A stretch of DNA of 45,906 bases, from NCBI RefSeq assembly GCF_001667735.1, contig NZ_LZJN01000016.1, forward strand, positions 1 to 45,906. The letters run 5' to 3'. Position numbers and translations under genes: made by a program. Origin of the DNA: Mycobacterium sp. E183 (GTDB taxonomy: Bacteria; Actinomycetota; Actinomycetes; Mycobacteriales; Mycobacteriaceae). Positions 8,270-15,579 of this stretch are shown one piece after another. The notes beneath the pieces were generated by a model. That model was not told the origin of the DNA and did no database searches. It saw only the letters and a list, made by a program, of their open reading frames with translations. The first letter of the stretch is position 1. Each line of letters opens with the position of its first letter.

Positions 8270-9314
8270 AGCCCGGCAGCTTGGCCAGCTCGGCCAGCCC
8301 GCGCGAAATCAGGGGCGCGACGACCTCCGGCATGTGGTCGGAGTCCATCCCGCGAGCCTGATCCGACATCCGCCTGCGGAAGTCGATCCCGGCGGCGATG
8401 ATGGCGAGCTTGAAGTAAGCCAGCGCCATGTAAAACTCCCAATGCGCCAGCGGCAGACCGGCGACCAGCGAATAGCGATCGGCCAGCTCGTCGGCCGTCG
8501 GCAACAGCGGTGACGTCCAGGCGGCCTGCGCGTTGACGATCAGGTCCAGCGCGGGGTCTCGGTACACGCACATCAACGCCGCGTCGGAGAGCGGGTCCCC
8601 GAGGGTGGACAGCTCCCAGTCGACGACGGCGCGAACCTTCGTCGGGTCGTCGGCGTCCAGGATCGTGTTGTCGATCCGGTAGTCGCCGTGCACGATCGAG
8701 GTCCGGCTCTGCTGCGGGATGGCGTCCTGCAGACCGGAGTGCAGGCGCTCGACGTCGGCGTCGCGGCGGTCGTCGGGCAGCCGCACCAGCGCCCATTGCG
8801 AACCCCACCGCCGCACCTGCCGCTCGAGATAACCATTGGGCTTGCCGAAGTCGGCCAGGCCCACGGCCGCGGGGTCGACGGAGTGGAGGTCGACGAGGAC
8901 CCGGATCAGCGAGTCGACACAGCCCTCGATGACGGTGTGGCTGAACGCTTCGAGCTGGGCGCGGCGGCGCACCACCTGGCCGGCAACGAATTCGACGATC
9001 TGGAACGGCGCCCCCAGCACCGACTCGTCCTGGCACAGCGCGATCGCGCGCGCCACCGGAACCGGGGTGTCACGCAGCGCGGCGACCACCCGGTACTCGC
9101 GGGCCATGTCATGCGCCGACGGGGTCAGGCCGTGCAGCGGCGGGCGCCGCACCAGCCAGCTGGTCGCGTCATCGTAGACGCGGAACGTCAGATTGGAGCG
9201 GCCGCCGGAGATGAAGTCCGCGCGCAACTCGCCGTCACGCCCGATGCCCAGCGAACGCAGGTAGGAGTCCAGCGAGGCCAGGTCGAGGCCTTCGAGTTGG
9301 TCAGCTGAAGTCAC
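8268..9314 (-). CDS. fadE36: Phosphotransferase-family (APH kinase fold) protein, 'FadE36' type
   Basis: A 348-aa protein with the aminoglycoside/choline-kinase fold. The catalytic loop is H209-G-D211-YRIDN216 and the metal-binding Asp is in VVDWE (D232); an N-lobe ISGGRSNLTFRV corresponds to the nucleotide loop. Its M. tuberculosis counterpart Rv3761c carries the name FadE36, but nothing here resembles an acyl-CoA dehydrogenase. The name probably comes from similarity to the kinase half of ACAD10/11. In that family the kinase phosphorylates hydroxyacyl-CoAs; this substrate is an inference. GTG start at 9314, nine bases after the histidine-phosphatase gene. Confidence 0.85.
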   Translation of the reverse strand: MTSADQLEGLDLASLDSYLRSLGIGRDGELRADFISGGRSNLTFRVYDDATSWLVRRPPLHGLTPSAHDMAREYRVVAALRDTPVPVARAIALCQDESVLGAPFQIVEFVAGQVVRRRAQLEAFSHTVIEGCVDSLIRVLVDLHSVDPAAVGLADFGKPNGYLERQVRRWGSQWALVRLPDDRRDADVERLHSGLQDAIPQQSRTSIVHGDYRIDNTILDADDPTKVRAVVDWELSTLGDPLSDAALMCVYRDPALDLIVNAQAAWTSPLLPTADELADRYSLVAGLPLAHWEFYMALAYFKLAIIAAGIDFRRRMSDQARGMDSDHMPEVVAPLISRGLAELAKLPG

Positions 9315-9323
9315 CGGACTTGT

Positions 9324-9932
9324 TTACCACCTCTGATTTCGTGGCAGCAGGTCCCACACGTGCTCGACACCGTTGACCCCAGCGACCGTCGCCTCACCTG
9401 ATCGCGAGAACAGTAGCCGGGTGACCGAGGCGTAGTCGACCGGGAACGACAACAGCCGGGACGTGCCCAGGATCTGGTGCAACAGCACGTTGATCACCCC
9501 GCCGTGGCTGAACACCGCAACGGTGTCCTCGGGGGCGACGGAGGCGACGAGGTCGTCGACCGCCGCGCGCACCCGGGCGAGAAACGCGTCCTCGTCGACC
9601 GCGCTGGGCAGGTGCCCCTGCGCCAGCCGCGCCCACTCTTCGGGCATCTCCTCGCGGATCTGCTCGACGGGGATGTAGAGCGGAAGGTCGCGGTCGTATT
9701 CGGCGAATCGGTCGTCGATTTCGACGGTCAGCTCGCGCGCCGCCGCGACCGGCTCGGCGGTCTGGATGGCGCGCCGCTGCGGGCTGCTCACCACCCGGGA
9801 AATGGGAAACCTGTCCAGCGCCTTGGGTAGTCGCTCGATCTGAGCCAATCCCTCGTCCGACAGGTCCGGGTCTGAGCCCTCGCCGTGTTCGCTGCGCAGC
9901 GGCAGCGCGTGCCGGACCAGAAGCAATTGCAT
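9324..9932 (-). CDS. Histidine phosphatase (phosphoglycerate mutase-like) family protein
   Basis: A 202-aa protein of the RHG superfamily. The catalytic histidine is in LLLVRHALP at the N-terminus. The conserved VVSSPQRRAIQTAE and the second histidine in VAVFSHGGVINVLLHQI complete the pocket. Substrate cannot be read from sequence. The ATG at 9932 is preferred over the 13-residue-longer start because it places RHA at residues 8-10 and has AGGAAG upstream. It is followed at nine bases by the FadE36-type kinase gene, so a phosphorylation/dephosphorylation pair acting on related substrates is possible. Confidence 0.85.
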   Translation of the reverse strand: MQLLLVRHALPLRSEHGEGSDPDLSDEGLAQIERLPKALDRFPISRVVSSPQRRAIQTAEPVAAARELTVEIDDRFAEYDRDLPLYIPVEQIREEMPEEWARLAQGHLPSAVDEDAFLARVRAAVDDLVASVAPEDTVAVFSHGGVINVLLHQILGTSRLLSFPVDYASVTRLLFSRSGEATVAGVNGVEHVWDLLPRNQRW

Positions 9933-10035
9933 GGGTGTCTTCCTGTCTGTGGTTGCGCGCGACGTGTTCATTCAAAGCATGCGGACTCGCCCCCGCAAAA
10001 TAGGGCTCAGGGAAGGCCGATCTCGAGGAGGAAAA

Positions 10036-10698
10036 ATGACCGAGCCGAGCATGGATTGGGACACCGCGTACCGGCAGGACACGCCACCGCCGTGGAGCAT
10101 CGGCCGGCCGCAGCCCGAGCTGGCGAGGCTGATCGACGAAGGCAGAATCCGCAGCGACGTGCTGGACGCCGGGTGCGGCCACGCCGCCCTGTCGCTGGCG
10201 CTGGCCGAGCGCGGCTTCACCGTCGTCGGCCTGGACAGCAGCGCGACCGCGATCGAGGCCGCTTCGGTGGCGGCGGCGGAACGCGGCCTGGCCACGGCGA
10301 CCTTCGCGCAGGCCGATGTCACGAATTTCCGCGGCTACGACGGCCGCTTCAACACCATCCTGGACAGCGGGCTGTTTCACGCGCTGCCGCCGGAGAAGCG
10401 CCAGGACTACCTGCAGTCGATCCTCCGGTCGGCCGCCCCGGGAGCGGCGCTCTACATCCTGGCCTTCGCCGCCGGGGCCCTGGGCGACGCCAACCAGGGC
10501 GGCGGGCCGCGGGGCTTCGACGAGGAGGAGTTGCGCGAGGCCGTCTCGACGCTCTGGCGGATCGACGATCTGCGGCCGGCGCACGTGTACGGCAACGCGC
10601 CCGAGTCCTCCGACGGCCCGCTGGCACACCTCGATCGCGACGGCGAGGGCCACTTCCTGGCCCCCGGATTCCTGGTCAGCGCACGCAAGCAGGACTGA
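10036..10698 (+). CDS. Class I SAM-dependent methyltransferase
   Basis: A 220-aa methyltransferase. Motif I is VLDAGCGHAALSLALAERG, followed by the acidic end of strand 2 (VVGLDSSATAIEAA), motif II-like TFAQADVTNF, and post-I NTILDSGLFHALPP, typical of thiopurine-methyltransferase-like (TehB/TPMT) enzymes acting on small molecules. A strong Shine-Dalgarno GAGGAGG precedes the ATG. It is divergent from the histidine-phosphatase gene and 62 bp upstream of the APH/SDR/ACAD operon, which has its own promoter. Substrate unknown. Confidence 0.85.
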   Translation: MTEPSMDWDTAYRQDTPPPWSIGRPQPELARLIDEGRIRSDVLDAGCGHAALSLALAERGFTVVGLDSSATAIEAASVAAAERGLATATFAQADVTNFRGYDGRFNTILDSGLFHALPPEKRQDYLQSILRSAAPGAALYILAFAAGALGDANQGGGPRGFDEEELREAVSTLWRIDDLRPAHVYGNAPESSDGPLAHLDRDGEGHFLAPGFLVSARKQD

Positions 10699-10722
10699 GC
10701 CGAAAGCGAGGCGCGGGCGCGA

Positions 10723-10737
10723 GAGAATGCTATTCTC
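10723..10737. promoter_or_regulatory. Palindromic operator GAGAAT-GCT-ATTCTC over a -10 box
   Basis: Perfect 6-bp arms around a 3-bp centre. The hexamer TATTCT (10731-10736), a TANNNT -10, lies inside the palindrome, so a bound repressor would block RNA polymerase. The operon encodes a TetR regulator at 14002-14610, the natural candidate ligand. A second inverted repeat, CCGCAC (10737-10742) and GTGCGG (10755-10760), brackets the GGAG ribosome-binding site. Confidence 0.6.
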
Positions 10738-10760
10738 CGCACGGAGAGTGGAGTGTGCGG

Positions 10761-11807
10761 ATGACGACGGTAGATCAGTCCGGGCTGGATGCGGCCGTGC
10801 TTGCCCGCTGGCTCGATGCGAACGGCGCACCGGGGAACGGTGAAGAACCGCGCGTAGAGCAACTGAAGGGCGGGTCCCAGAACACGCTGTGCCTACTCGT
10901 CCGCGGTGGCCAGCGGATGGTGTTGCGGATGCCAGGCGCCCGCGCCGACGCCGCCCGCATCAACGGCTTGCTCCGCGAGATCCGCTTGGTGCGAGCACTG
11001 TCCGGCACCGACGTCCCGCACGCGGCGCTGATCGCCGCCGACGAGACCGGCACCGTGCTGGGCATGCCGTTCTACGTCATGCAGGCCATCGACGGGTGGA
11101 GTCCGATGGACGGCGGCTGGCAGCCGCCGTTCGACACCGACTTGACGGCCCGGCGCGGCCTGGCCTTCCAGTTGGTCGAGGGCGCCGCCAAGCTGGGCCG
11201 GGTGGACTGGCGGGCCCAGGGCCTCGACGGCTTCGGTCGGCCGGACGGGTTCCACGAGCGGCAGGTCGATCGCTGGCTGACCTTCCTCGACGCGTACAAG
11301 GTGCGCGACCTTCCCGGGCTCGACGAGGCCGCCGACTGGCTGCGCAACAACCGGCCCTCGCACTACCGGCCGGGAATCATGCACGGCGACTACCAGTTCG
11401 CCAACGTGATGTTCGCCCACGGGGAGCCGGCGCGACTGGCCGCGATCGTGGACTGGGAGATGACCACCGTCGGCGACCCGCTGCTCGATCTGGCGTGGTG
11501 CCTGCTGGGCTACGACGGCGAAGAGCCCCGGGCCGACGGGTTCTATTTGGACATGGCCGGCATGCCCACGCGCAGCGAGCTGTTGGGGCACTACGAGGCG
11601 ATCAGCGGCCTGTCCACCGACAACATCGACTACTACCTGGTACTGGCCAACTGGAAACTCGGCATCGTGCTGGAAAAGACTTACGCTGCGGGGGTGCGCA
11701 CCGGGAAGGTCGATCCCAAGATCCAGGACGCCTTCGGGGCGATGATCCCGCAACTGATCGCCACGGCCGCCGACCTCGCGCGGTCACTGCCGTCCGGGGG
11801 CCGCTGA
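10761..11807 (+). CDS. Phosphotransferase-family (APH kinase fold) protein, ACAD10/11-kinase type
   Basis: A 348-aa kinase-fold protein. It has a nucleotide loop (QLKGGSQNTLCLLV, ~35-48), the conserved H208-G-D210-YQFAN215 catalytic loop and the AIVDWEMTTVGDPLLDLAW metal/lid segment. It begins the unit APH-SDR-ACAD-TetR-quinone reductase, all genes of which overlap or nearly abut. The APH plus acyl-CoA dehydrogenase combination mirrors the fused human ACAD10/11 and Pseudomonas LvaA/LvaC, in which the kinase phosphorylates the 4-hydroxyl of 4-hydroxyacyl-CoA. That substrate is inferred, not shown. ATG preceded by GGAG; a GTG two codons upstream is an alternative. Confidence 0.86.
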   Translation: MTTVDQSGLDAAVLARWLDANGAPGNGEEPRVEQLKGGSQNTLCLLVRGGQRMVLRMPGARADAARINGLLREIRLVRALSGTDVPHAALIAADETGTVLGMPFYVMQAIDGWSPMDGGWQPPFDTDLTARRGLAFQLVEGAAKLGRVDWRAQGLDGFGRPDGFHERQVDRWLTFLDAYKVRDLPGLDEAADWLRNNRPSHYRPGIMHGDYQFANVMFAHGEPARLAAIVDWEMTTVGDPLLDLAWCLLGYDGEEPRADGFYLDMAGMPTRSELLGHYEAISGLSTDNIDYYLVLANWKLGIVLEKTYAAGVRTGKVDPKIQDAFGAMIPQLIATAADLARSLPSGGR

Positions 11808-11808
11808 A

Positions 11809-12573
11809 ATGGGTTACGCCGACCGGCTTTTCGATCTCACCGATCGGGTCGTGCTGGTCACCGGCGGTAGTCGCGGGCTGGGGCGCGAGATGGCCTTCGC
11901 GGCGGCCCGCTGCGGCGCCGACGTCGTGGTCGCGAGCCGCAACATGGACAACTGCATGGCCACGGCCAAGGAAATCGAGGCCGAAACCGGGCGCTCGGCC
12001 CTGCCGTATCAGGTCCACGTCGGTCGCTGGGATCAGCTCGACGGATTGGTCGAGGCAACCTACGACCGGTTCGGCAAGGTCGACACGCTGATCAACAACG
12101 CCGGCATGTCACCGCTGTACGACAAGCTGACCGACGTCACCGAGAAACTGTTCGACGCGGTGGTCAACCTGAACCTCAAGGGCCCGTTCCGGTTGTCGGC
12201 CTTGGTGGGCGAGCGGATGGTGGCGGCCGGCCGCGGGTCGATCATCAACGTGAGCACGGCCGGCTCGTTGCGACCGACGCCCGACATCGTCCCCTACGCC
12301 GCAGCCAAGGCCGGGCTCAACGCCATGACCGAGGCGCTGGCGAAGGCGTTCGGGCCGTCGGTGCGGGTCAACACCCTGATGGCCGGCCCGTTCCTGACCG
12401 ACGTGAGCAAGGCATGGAACCTCGACGCGGCGCCCGGCAAGCCGTTCGGGCACCTCGCGCTGCAGCGCGCCGGAGATCCGGCCGAAATCGTCGGTGCCGC
12501 TTTGTTTCTGGCGTCCGACGCGTCCAGCTTCACCACCGGCTCGATCCTGCGCGCCGACGGTGGAATTCCCTGA
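11809..12573 (+). CDS. Short-chain dehydrogenase/reductase
   Basis: A 254-aa classical SDR. The NAD(P)-binding motif is T18-GGSRGLG25, the NNAG motif is at 96-99, and the catalytic residues are Ser149, Tyr163 and Lys167 (YAAAK). The C-terminus ends with GSILRADGG, as usual in FabG-like enzymes. It starts one base after the APH stop. In an Lva-type pathway it would interconvert 4-oxo- and 4-hydroxyacyl thioesters (the LvaD step); this is by analogy only. Confidence 0.92.
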   Translation: MGYADRLFDLTDRVVLVTGGSRGLGREMAFAAARCGADVVVASRNMDNCMATAKEIEAETGRSALPYQVHVGRWDQLDGLVEATYDRFGKVDTLINNAGMSPLYDKLTDVTEKLFDAVVNLNLKGPFRLSALVGERMVAAGRGSIINVSTAGSLRPTPDIVPYAAAKAGLNAMTEALAKAFGPSVRVNTLMAGPFLTDVSKAWNLDAAPGKPFGHLALQRAGDPAEIVGAALFLASDASSFTTGSILRADGGIP

Positions 12574-12574
12574 C

Positions 12575-12680
12575 GCGCGGCGATCGCGAGCGCGGCGCCG
12601 CCGGGCGCGGCGGGTCGCCGCCGATGAGCGCGGCGATCGCAAGCGCGGCGCCGCCGAGTCCGGCGGGTCGCCGCCGATGA
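12575..12680. repeat. Two tandem 53-bp MIRU-like units with overlapping mini-ORF
   Basis: Units 12575-12627 and 12628-12680 are nearly identical and each ends in CCGCCGATGA. The second unit forms an 18-codon ORF from the ATG at 12624 to the TGA at 12678, so that start and stop codons overlap as ATGA at unit borders. This is the hallmark of mycobacterial interspersed repetitive units (MIRU) between operon genes. The array fills the gap between the SDR stop and the acyl-CoA dehydrogenase ribosome-binding site. A related 54-bp unit lies in tcrY. Confidence 0.8.
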
Positions 12681-12697
12681 GAGAGTAGGAGATTCGA

Positions 12698-14005
12698 ATG
12701 TCTTGGGACTTCTCCACCGAACCGGAGTTTCAGGAGAAAATCGACTGGGTCCGAGAGTTCGTCCGCCACGAGGTGGAACCCCTCGAGGTGCTCTTCCCCG
12801 GCTGCGAGTTCCTGCCGCTCAACGACGAGCGCCGCCGCATAGTCGATCCGCTCAAGCAGCAGGTTCGCGACCACGGCCTGTGGGCGCCGCATCTGGGCCC
12901 CGAACTGGGCGGGCAGGGATTCGGCGCGGTCAAGCTGACCTTGATCAACGAGATTCTGGGCCGCAGCCCGTGGGCGCCGATCGTGTTCGGCACGCAGGCG
13001 CCCGATACCGGCAACGCCGAGATCATCGCCCGCTTCGGAATCCAGGGCCAAAAGGACCGCTACCTCGCCGGGCTGCTGTCCGGGGAGATCTTCTCGTGTT
13101 TCTCGATGACCGAGCCGCAGGGCGGCGCGGATCCGCGCGTCTTCCGGACCCGCGCCTTCCGCGACGGCGACGACTGGGTGATCACCGGTCGAAAGTACTT
13201 CTCTTCCAACGCCTCCGTCGCCTCCTTCTTCATCGTCGTCGCGATCACCGACCCGGACGTGCCCGTGCACCGCGGCGCCTCGACGTTCCTGGTACCCGCC
13301 GACACCGAAGGCCTCACCATCGAGGCCACCCATCACCTGGTCGGCGCGCTACCGCACGAGCCCGGGCACTCGCTGGTCCACTACGACGGCGTGCGGGTGC
13401 CGGCGGACGCGATGCTGGGCGAACCCGGCCAGGGCTTCATGATCCTGCAGACCCGGCTGGCCGGCGGGCGGCTGCATCACGCGATGCGCTCGATTGGGGT
13501 CGCCCAACGGGCGGTGGAGATGATGGCCCGGCGCGCGAAAAGCCGCTTCACCCAGGGCAGTTCGCTGGCGGACAAGCAATTGGTGCAGGCGTTCATCGCC
13601 GACTCCTACACCGAGCTGATGCCCTTCCGGCTGGCGGTGCTGCACGCGGCATGGCTTATCGACACCGCCGGGGAGCACGCGGCCCGCGCCGAAATCGGCG
13701 CCTGCAAGATCCTGGCGTCGCAAGTGCTGAAATCGATTGGGCTGCGCGCGATCCAGGTGCACGGTGCACTCGGCACCACCGATCAGCTGCCACTGGTCAA
13801 CGTGCTGCTCGGCGGGGTGGCACTGGGCCTGGCAGACGGACCGACCGAAGCCCACAAGGTCAACCTGGCCCGGCTGCTACTCAAGGGATACGAGGCCGAG
13901 GACGCTGAGTGGCCGAGCGAACTGCTCGACATCCGCCGGGAGGCCGCGCGCACCAAGTACGGCGACCGGATCGATCGGGTTCCGGCGCTGCCCGATAAGC
14001 CGTGA
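12698..14005 (+). CDS. Acyl-CoA dehydrogenase family protein, ACAD10/11-like
   Basis: A 435-aa flavin-dependent acyl-CoA dehydrogenase. The FAD/substrate signature FSCFSMTEPQGGADPRVFRT, the middle beta domain (GDDWVITGRKYFSSNASVAS), the FAD-binding helix segment GALGTTDQLPLV and the C-terminal LADGPTEAHKVNLARLLLK are visible. The long C-terminus and the pairing with a kinase-fold gene fit the ACAD10/11 subgroup, reported to eliminate phosphate from 4-phospho-acyl-CoA. AGGAGA 8 bases upstream of ATG. Its stop overlaps the TetR start (GTGA). Confidence 0.9.
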   Translation: MSWDFSTEPEFQEKIDWVREFVRHEVEPLEVLFPGCEFLPLNDERRRIVDPLKQQVRDHGLWAPHLGPELGGQGFGAVKLTLINEILGRSPWAPIVFGTQAPDTGNAEIIARFGIQGQKDRYLAGLLSGEIFSCFSMTEPQGGADPRVFRTRAFRDGDDWVITGRKYFSSNASVASFFIVVAITDPDVPVHRGASTFLVPADTEGLTIEATHHLVGALPHEPGHSLVHYDGVRVPADAMLGEPGQGFMILQTRLAGGRLHHAMRSIGVAQRAVEMMARRAKSRFTQGSSLADKQLVQAFIADSYTELMPFRLAVLHAAWLIDTAGEHAARAEIGACKILASQVLKSIGLRAIQVHGALGTTDQLPLVNVLLGGVALGLADGPTEAHKVNLARLLLKGYEAEDAEWPSELLDIRREAARTKYGDRIDRVPALPDKP

Positions 14006-14610
14006 GCAGCAGGGTGACGGCGGCCGTCGAGCGGGCGCTCGACGAGCGGCAGCGGGAGGCGACCGAAGAGGTGGAGCGGATCCTGGCCGCGGCCGTCCGC
14101 GTCATGGAACGGGTTGCGCCCGAACCGCCGCGGGTGAGTGACATCGTCGCCGAGGCCGGCTCGTCGAACAAGGCGTTCTACCGCTATTTCGCCGGCAAGG
14201 ACGACCTGATCCTGGCCGTCATGGAGCGCGGGGTCGCCATCGTCGTGTCCTACCTCGAGCACCAGATGGCCAAGGAGCGCGAGCCCCGCGACCAGGTCGC
14301 CCGCTGGATCGAGGGCACGCTCGCGCAGGTGGCCGACCCGCAGCTGATCAGCATGAGCCGGGCGGCCGCCGGCCAGATGTCGGCCGGTGCGAACTGGCGC
14401 GCGGCGGATCAGGAGATGATGCGGCCGCTGCGGGATCTCCTCGTCGAACCCGTTGCGGCGCTGGGCAGCAAGGATGTCGAGCGCGATGTCGAGGCCGTGT
14501 TCAGCTGCACCGTCGCGACGATGCGCCGCTACCTAGGGTCAGGCGACCGGCCGGGTCCGCCCGACATTGCACACCTGGTGGAGTTCTGCCTACGCGGTCT
14601 GGGGGTTTGA
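14002..14610 (+). CDS. TetR-family transcriptional regulator
   Basis: A 202-aa repressor. The N-terminal helix-turn-helix spans about residues 38-60 (VSDIVAEAGSSNKAFYRYFA, then GKDDLILAVME); the rest is a ligand/dimer domain. The GTG start overlaps the acyl-CoA dehydrogenase stop by four bases and its TGA overlaps the next ATG by one base, so it is inside the operon that it probably autoregulates. The likely operator is the palindrome at 10723-10737. The inducer would be an acyl-CoA intermediate (inference). Confidence 0.88.
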   Translation: MSSRVTAAVERALDERQREATEEVERILAAAVRVMERVAPEPPRVSDIVAEAGSSNKAFYRYFAGKDDLILAVMERGVAIVVSYLEHQMAKEREPRDQVARWIEGTLAQVADPQLISMSRAAAGQMSAGANWRAADQEMMRPLRDLLVEPVAALGSKDVERDVEAVFSCTVATMRRYLGSGDRPGPPDIAHLVEFCLRGLGV

Positions 14611-15575
14611 TGCGCGCCGTTGTCTGTCGTTCCTACGGCACTCCGGAAGATCTGGTACTCGAGGACGTGGACGAGCCGGTGCCAGGCCCCGGGCAGCTGC
14701 TGGTGCGGGTGCACGCCGCGGCGGTCAACTTCCCCGACGTGCTGTTCATCGCCGGCAAGTATCAGGTCAAGATTCCGCCGCCGTTCATCCCGGGCAATGA
14801 GGTCGCCGGCGAGGTGATCGCCGCCGGTGCGGGCGCCCGTTTCGAGCCTGGACAGCGGGTGTCCGGCACCACTTTTGGGGCGTTCGCCGAACAGGCGCTG
14901 CTGGACGCGAACCAGGCCGCGCTGATCCCCGAGGACGTCGACTTCGGGTCGGCCGCCGCCTTCGGGGTGACATACCGCACCGCCTATCACGCGCTGCGCT
15001 CGACCGCCGCGGTGACGGAAGGGGATTGGGTCGTCGTGCTGGGCGCCGCGGGCGGCGTCGGGCTGGCCGCGGTGGACCTGGCCGTCGCCATGAAGGCACG
15101 GGTGCTGGCCGCCGCATCGAGCCCCGAGAAACTCGAGCTGTGCCGGCGTCGCGGCGCCGAGGCGACCGTCGACTACGACCGGGAGGACCTCAAGTCGCGC
15201 ATCCGCGAGTTGACCGGCGACAGCGCCCGGGCGGTGCTCGACCCCGTCGGCGGGCCGTACGCGGAGCCGGCGCTGCGCGGGCTGGTGCGTGGCGGCACCT
15301 TCGTCACCCTGGGCTACGCCGCGGGGACGATCCCGGCGATCCCGCTGAACCTCGTTCTGCTCAAGGACATCTGCGTCCGCGGCATGGAGATCCGCACCTT
15401 CGCGACCGACCACCCCGAGGAGTCCGCCCGGGACTTGCGCGAACTGTCGGAGATGTTCGCCGCCGGCACGATCCGGCCGTACATCGGAGCACGGTTCCCG
15501 CTGGCCGAAACGGCGGCGGCGTTGCGGCATGTGGCCGACCGGAAGGTGTTGGGCAAGGTCGTCATCGACATCTGA
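14610..15575 (+). CDS. NADPH:quinone oxidoreductase / zinc-independent MDR family
   Basis: A 321-aa medium-chain reductase of the quinone-oxidoreductase/crotonyl-CoA-type branch, lacking the structural-zinc cysteines of alcohol dehydrogenases. The N-terminal GroES-like domain has PFIPGNEVAGEV; the Rossmann motif is VVVLGAAGGVGLAAVDLA with VLAAASSPEKLELCRRRGAE downstream for NADP contacts. Last gene of the APH-SDR-ACAD-TetR unit, with TGATG overlap. Its substrate could be an enone or enoyl-CoA made in the pathway (inference). Confidence 0.88.
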   Translation: MRAVVCRSYGTPEDLVLEDVDEPVPGPGQLLVRVHAAAVNFPDVLFIAGKYQVKIPPPFIPGNEVAGEVIAAGAGARFEPGQRVSGTTFGAFAEQALLDANQAALIPEDVDFGSAAAFGVTYRTAYHALRSTAAVTEGDWVVVLGAAGGVGLAAVDLAVAMKARVLAAASSPEKLELCRRRGAEATVDYDREDLKSRIRELTGDSARAVLDPVGGPYAEPALRGLVRGGTFVTLGYAAGTIPAIPLNLVLLKDICVRGMEIRTFATDHPEESARDLRELSEMFAAGTIRPYIGARFPLAETAAALRHVADRKVLGKVVIDI

Positions 15576-15579
15576 CTTG

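Noticed and set aside
8268..15575. Recently acquired mobile island
   Set aside because: No transposase, integrase or boundary repeats, and codon use and GC look like the rest; only gene content differs from the order I remember in M. tuberculosis.
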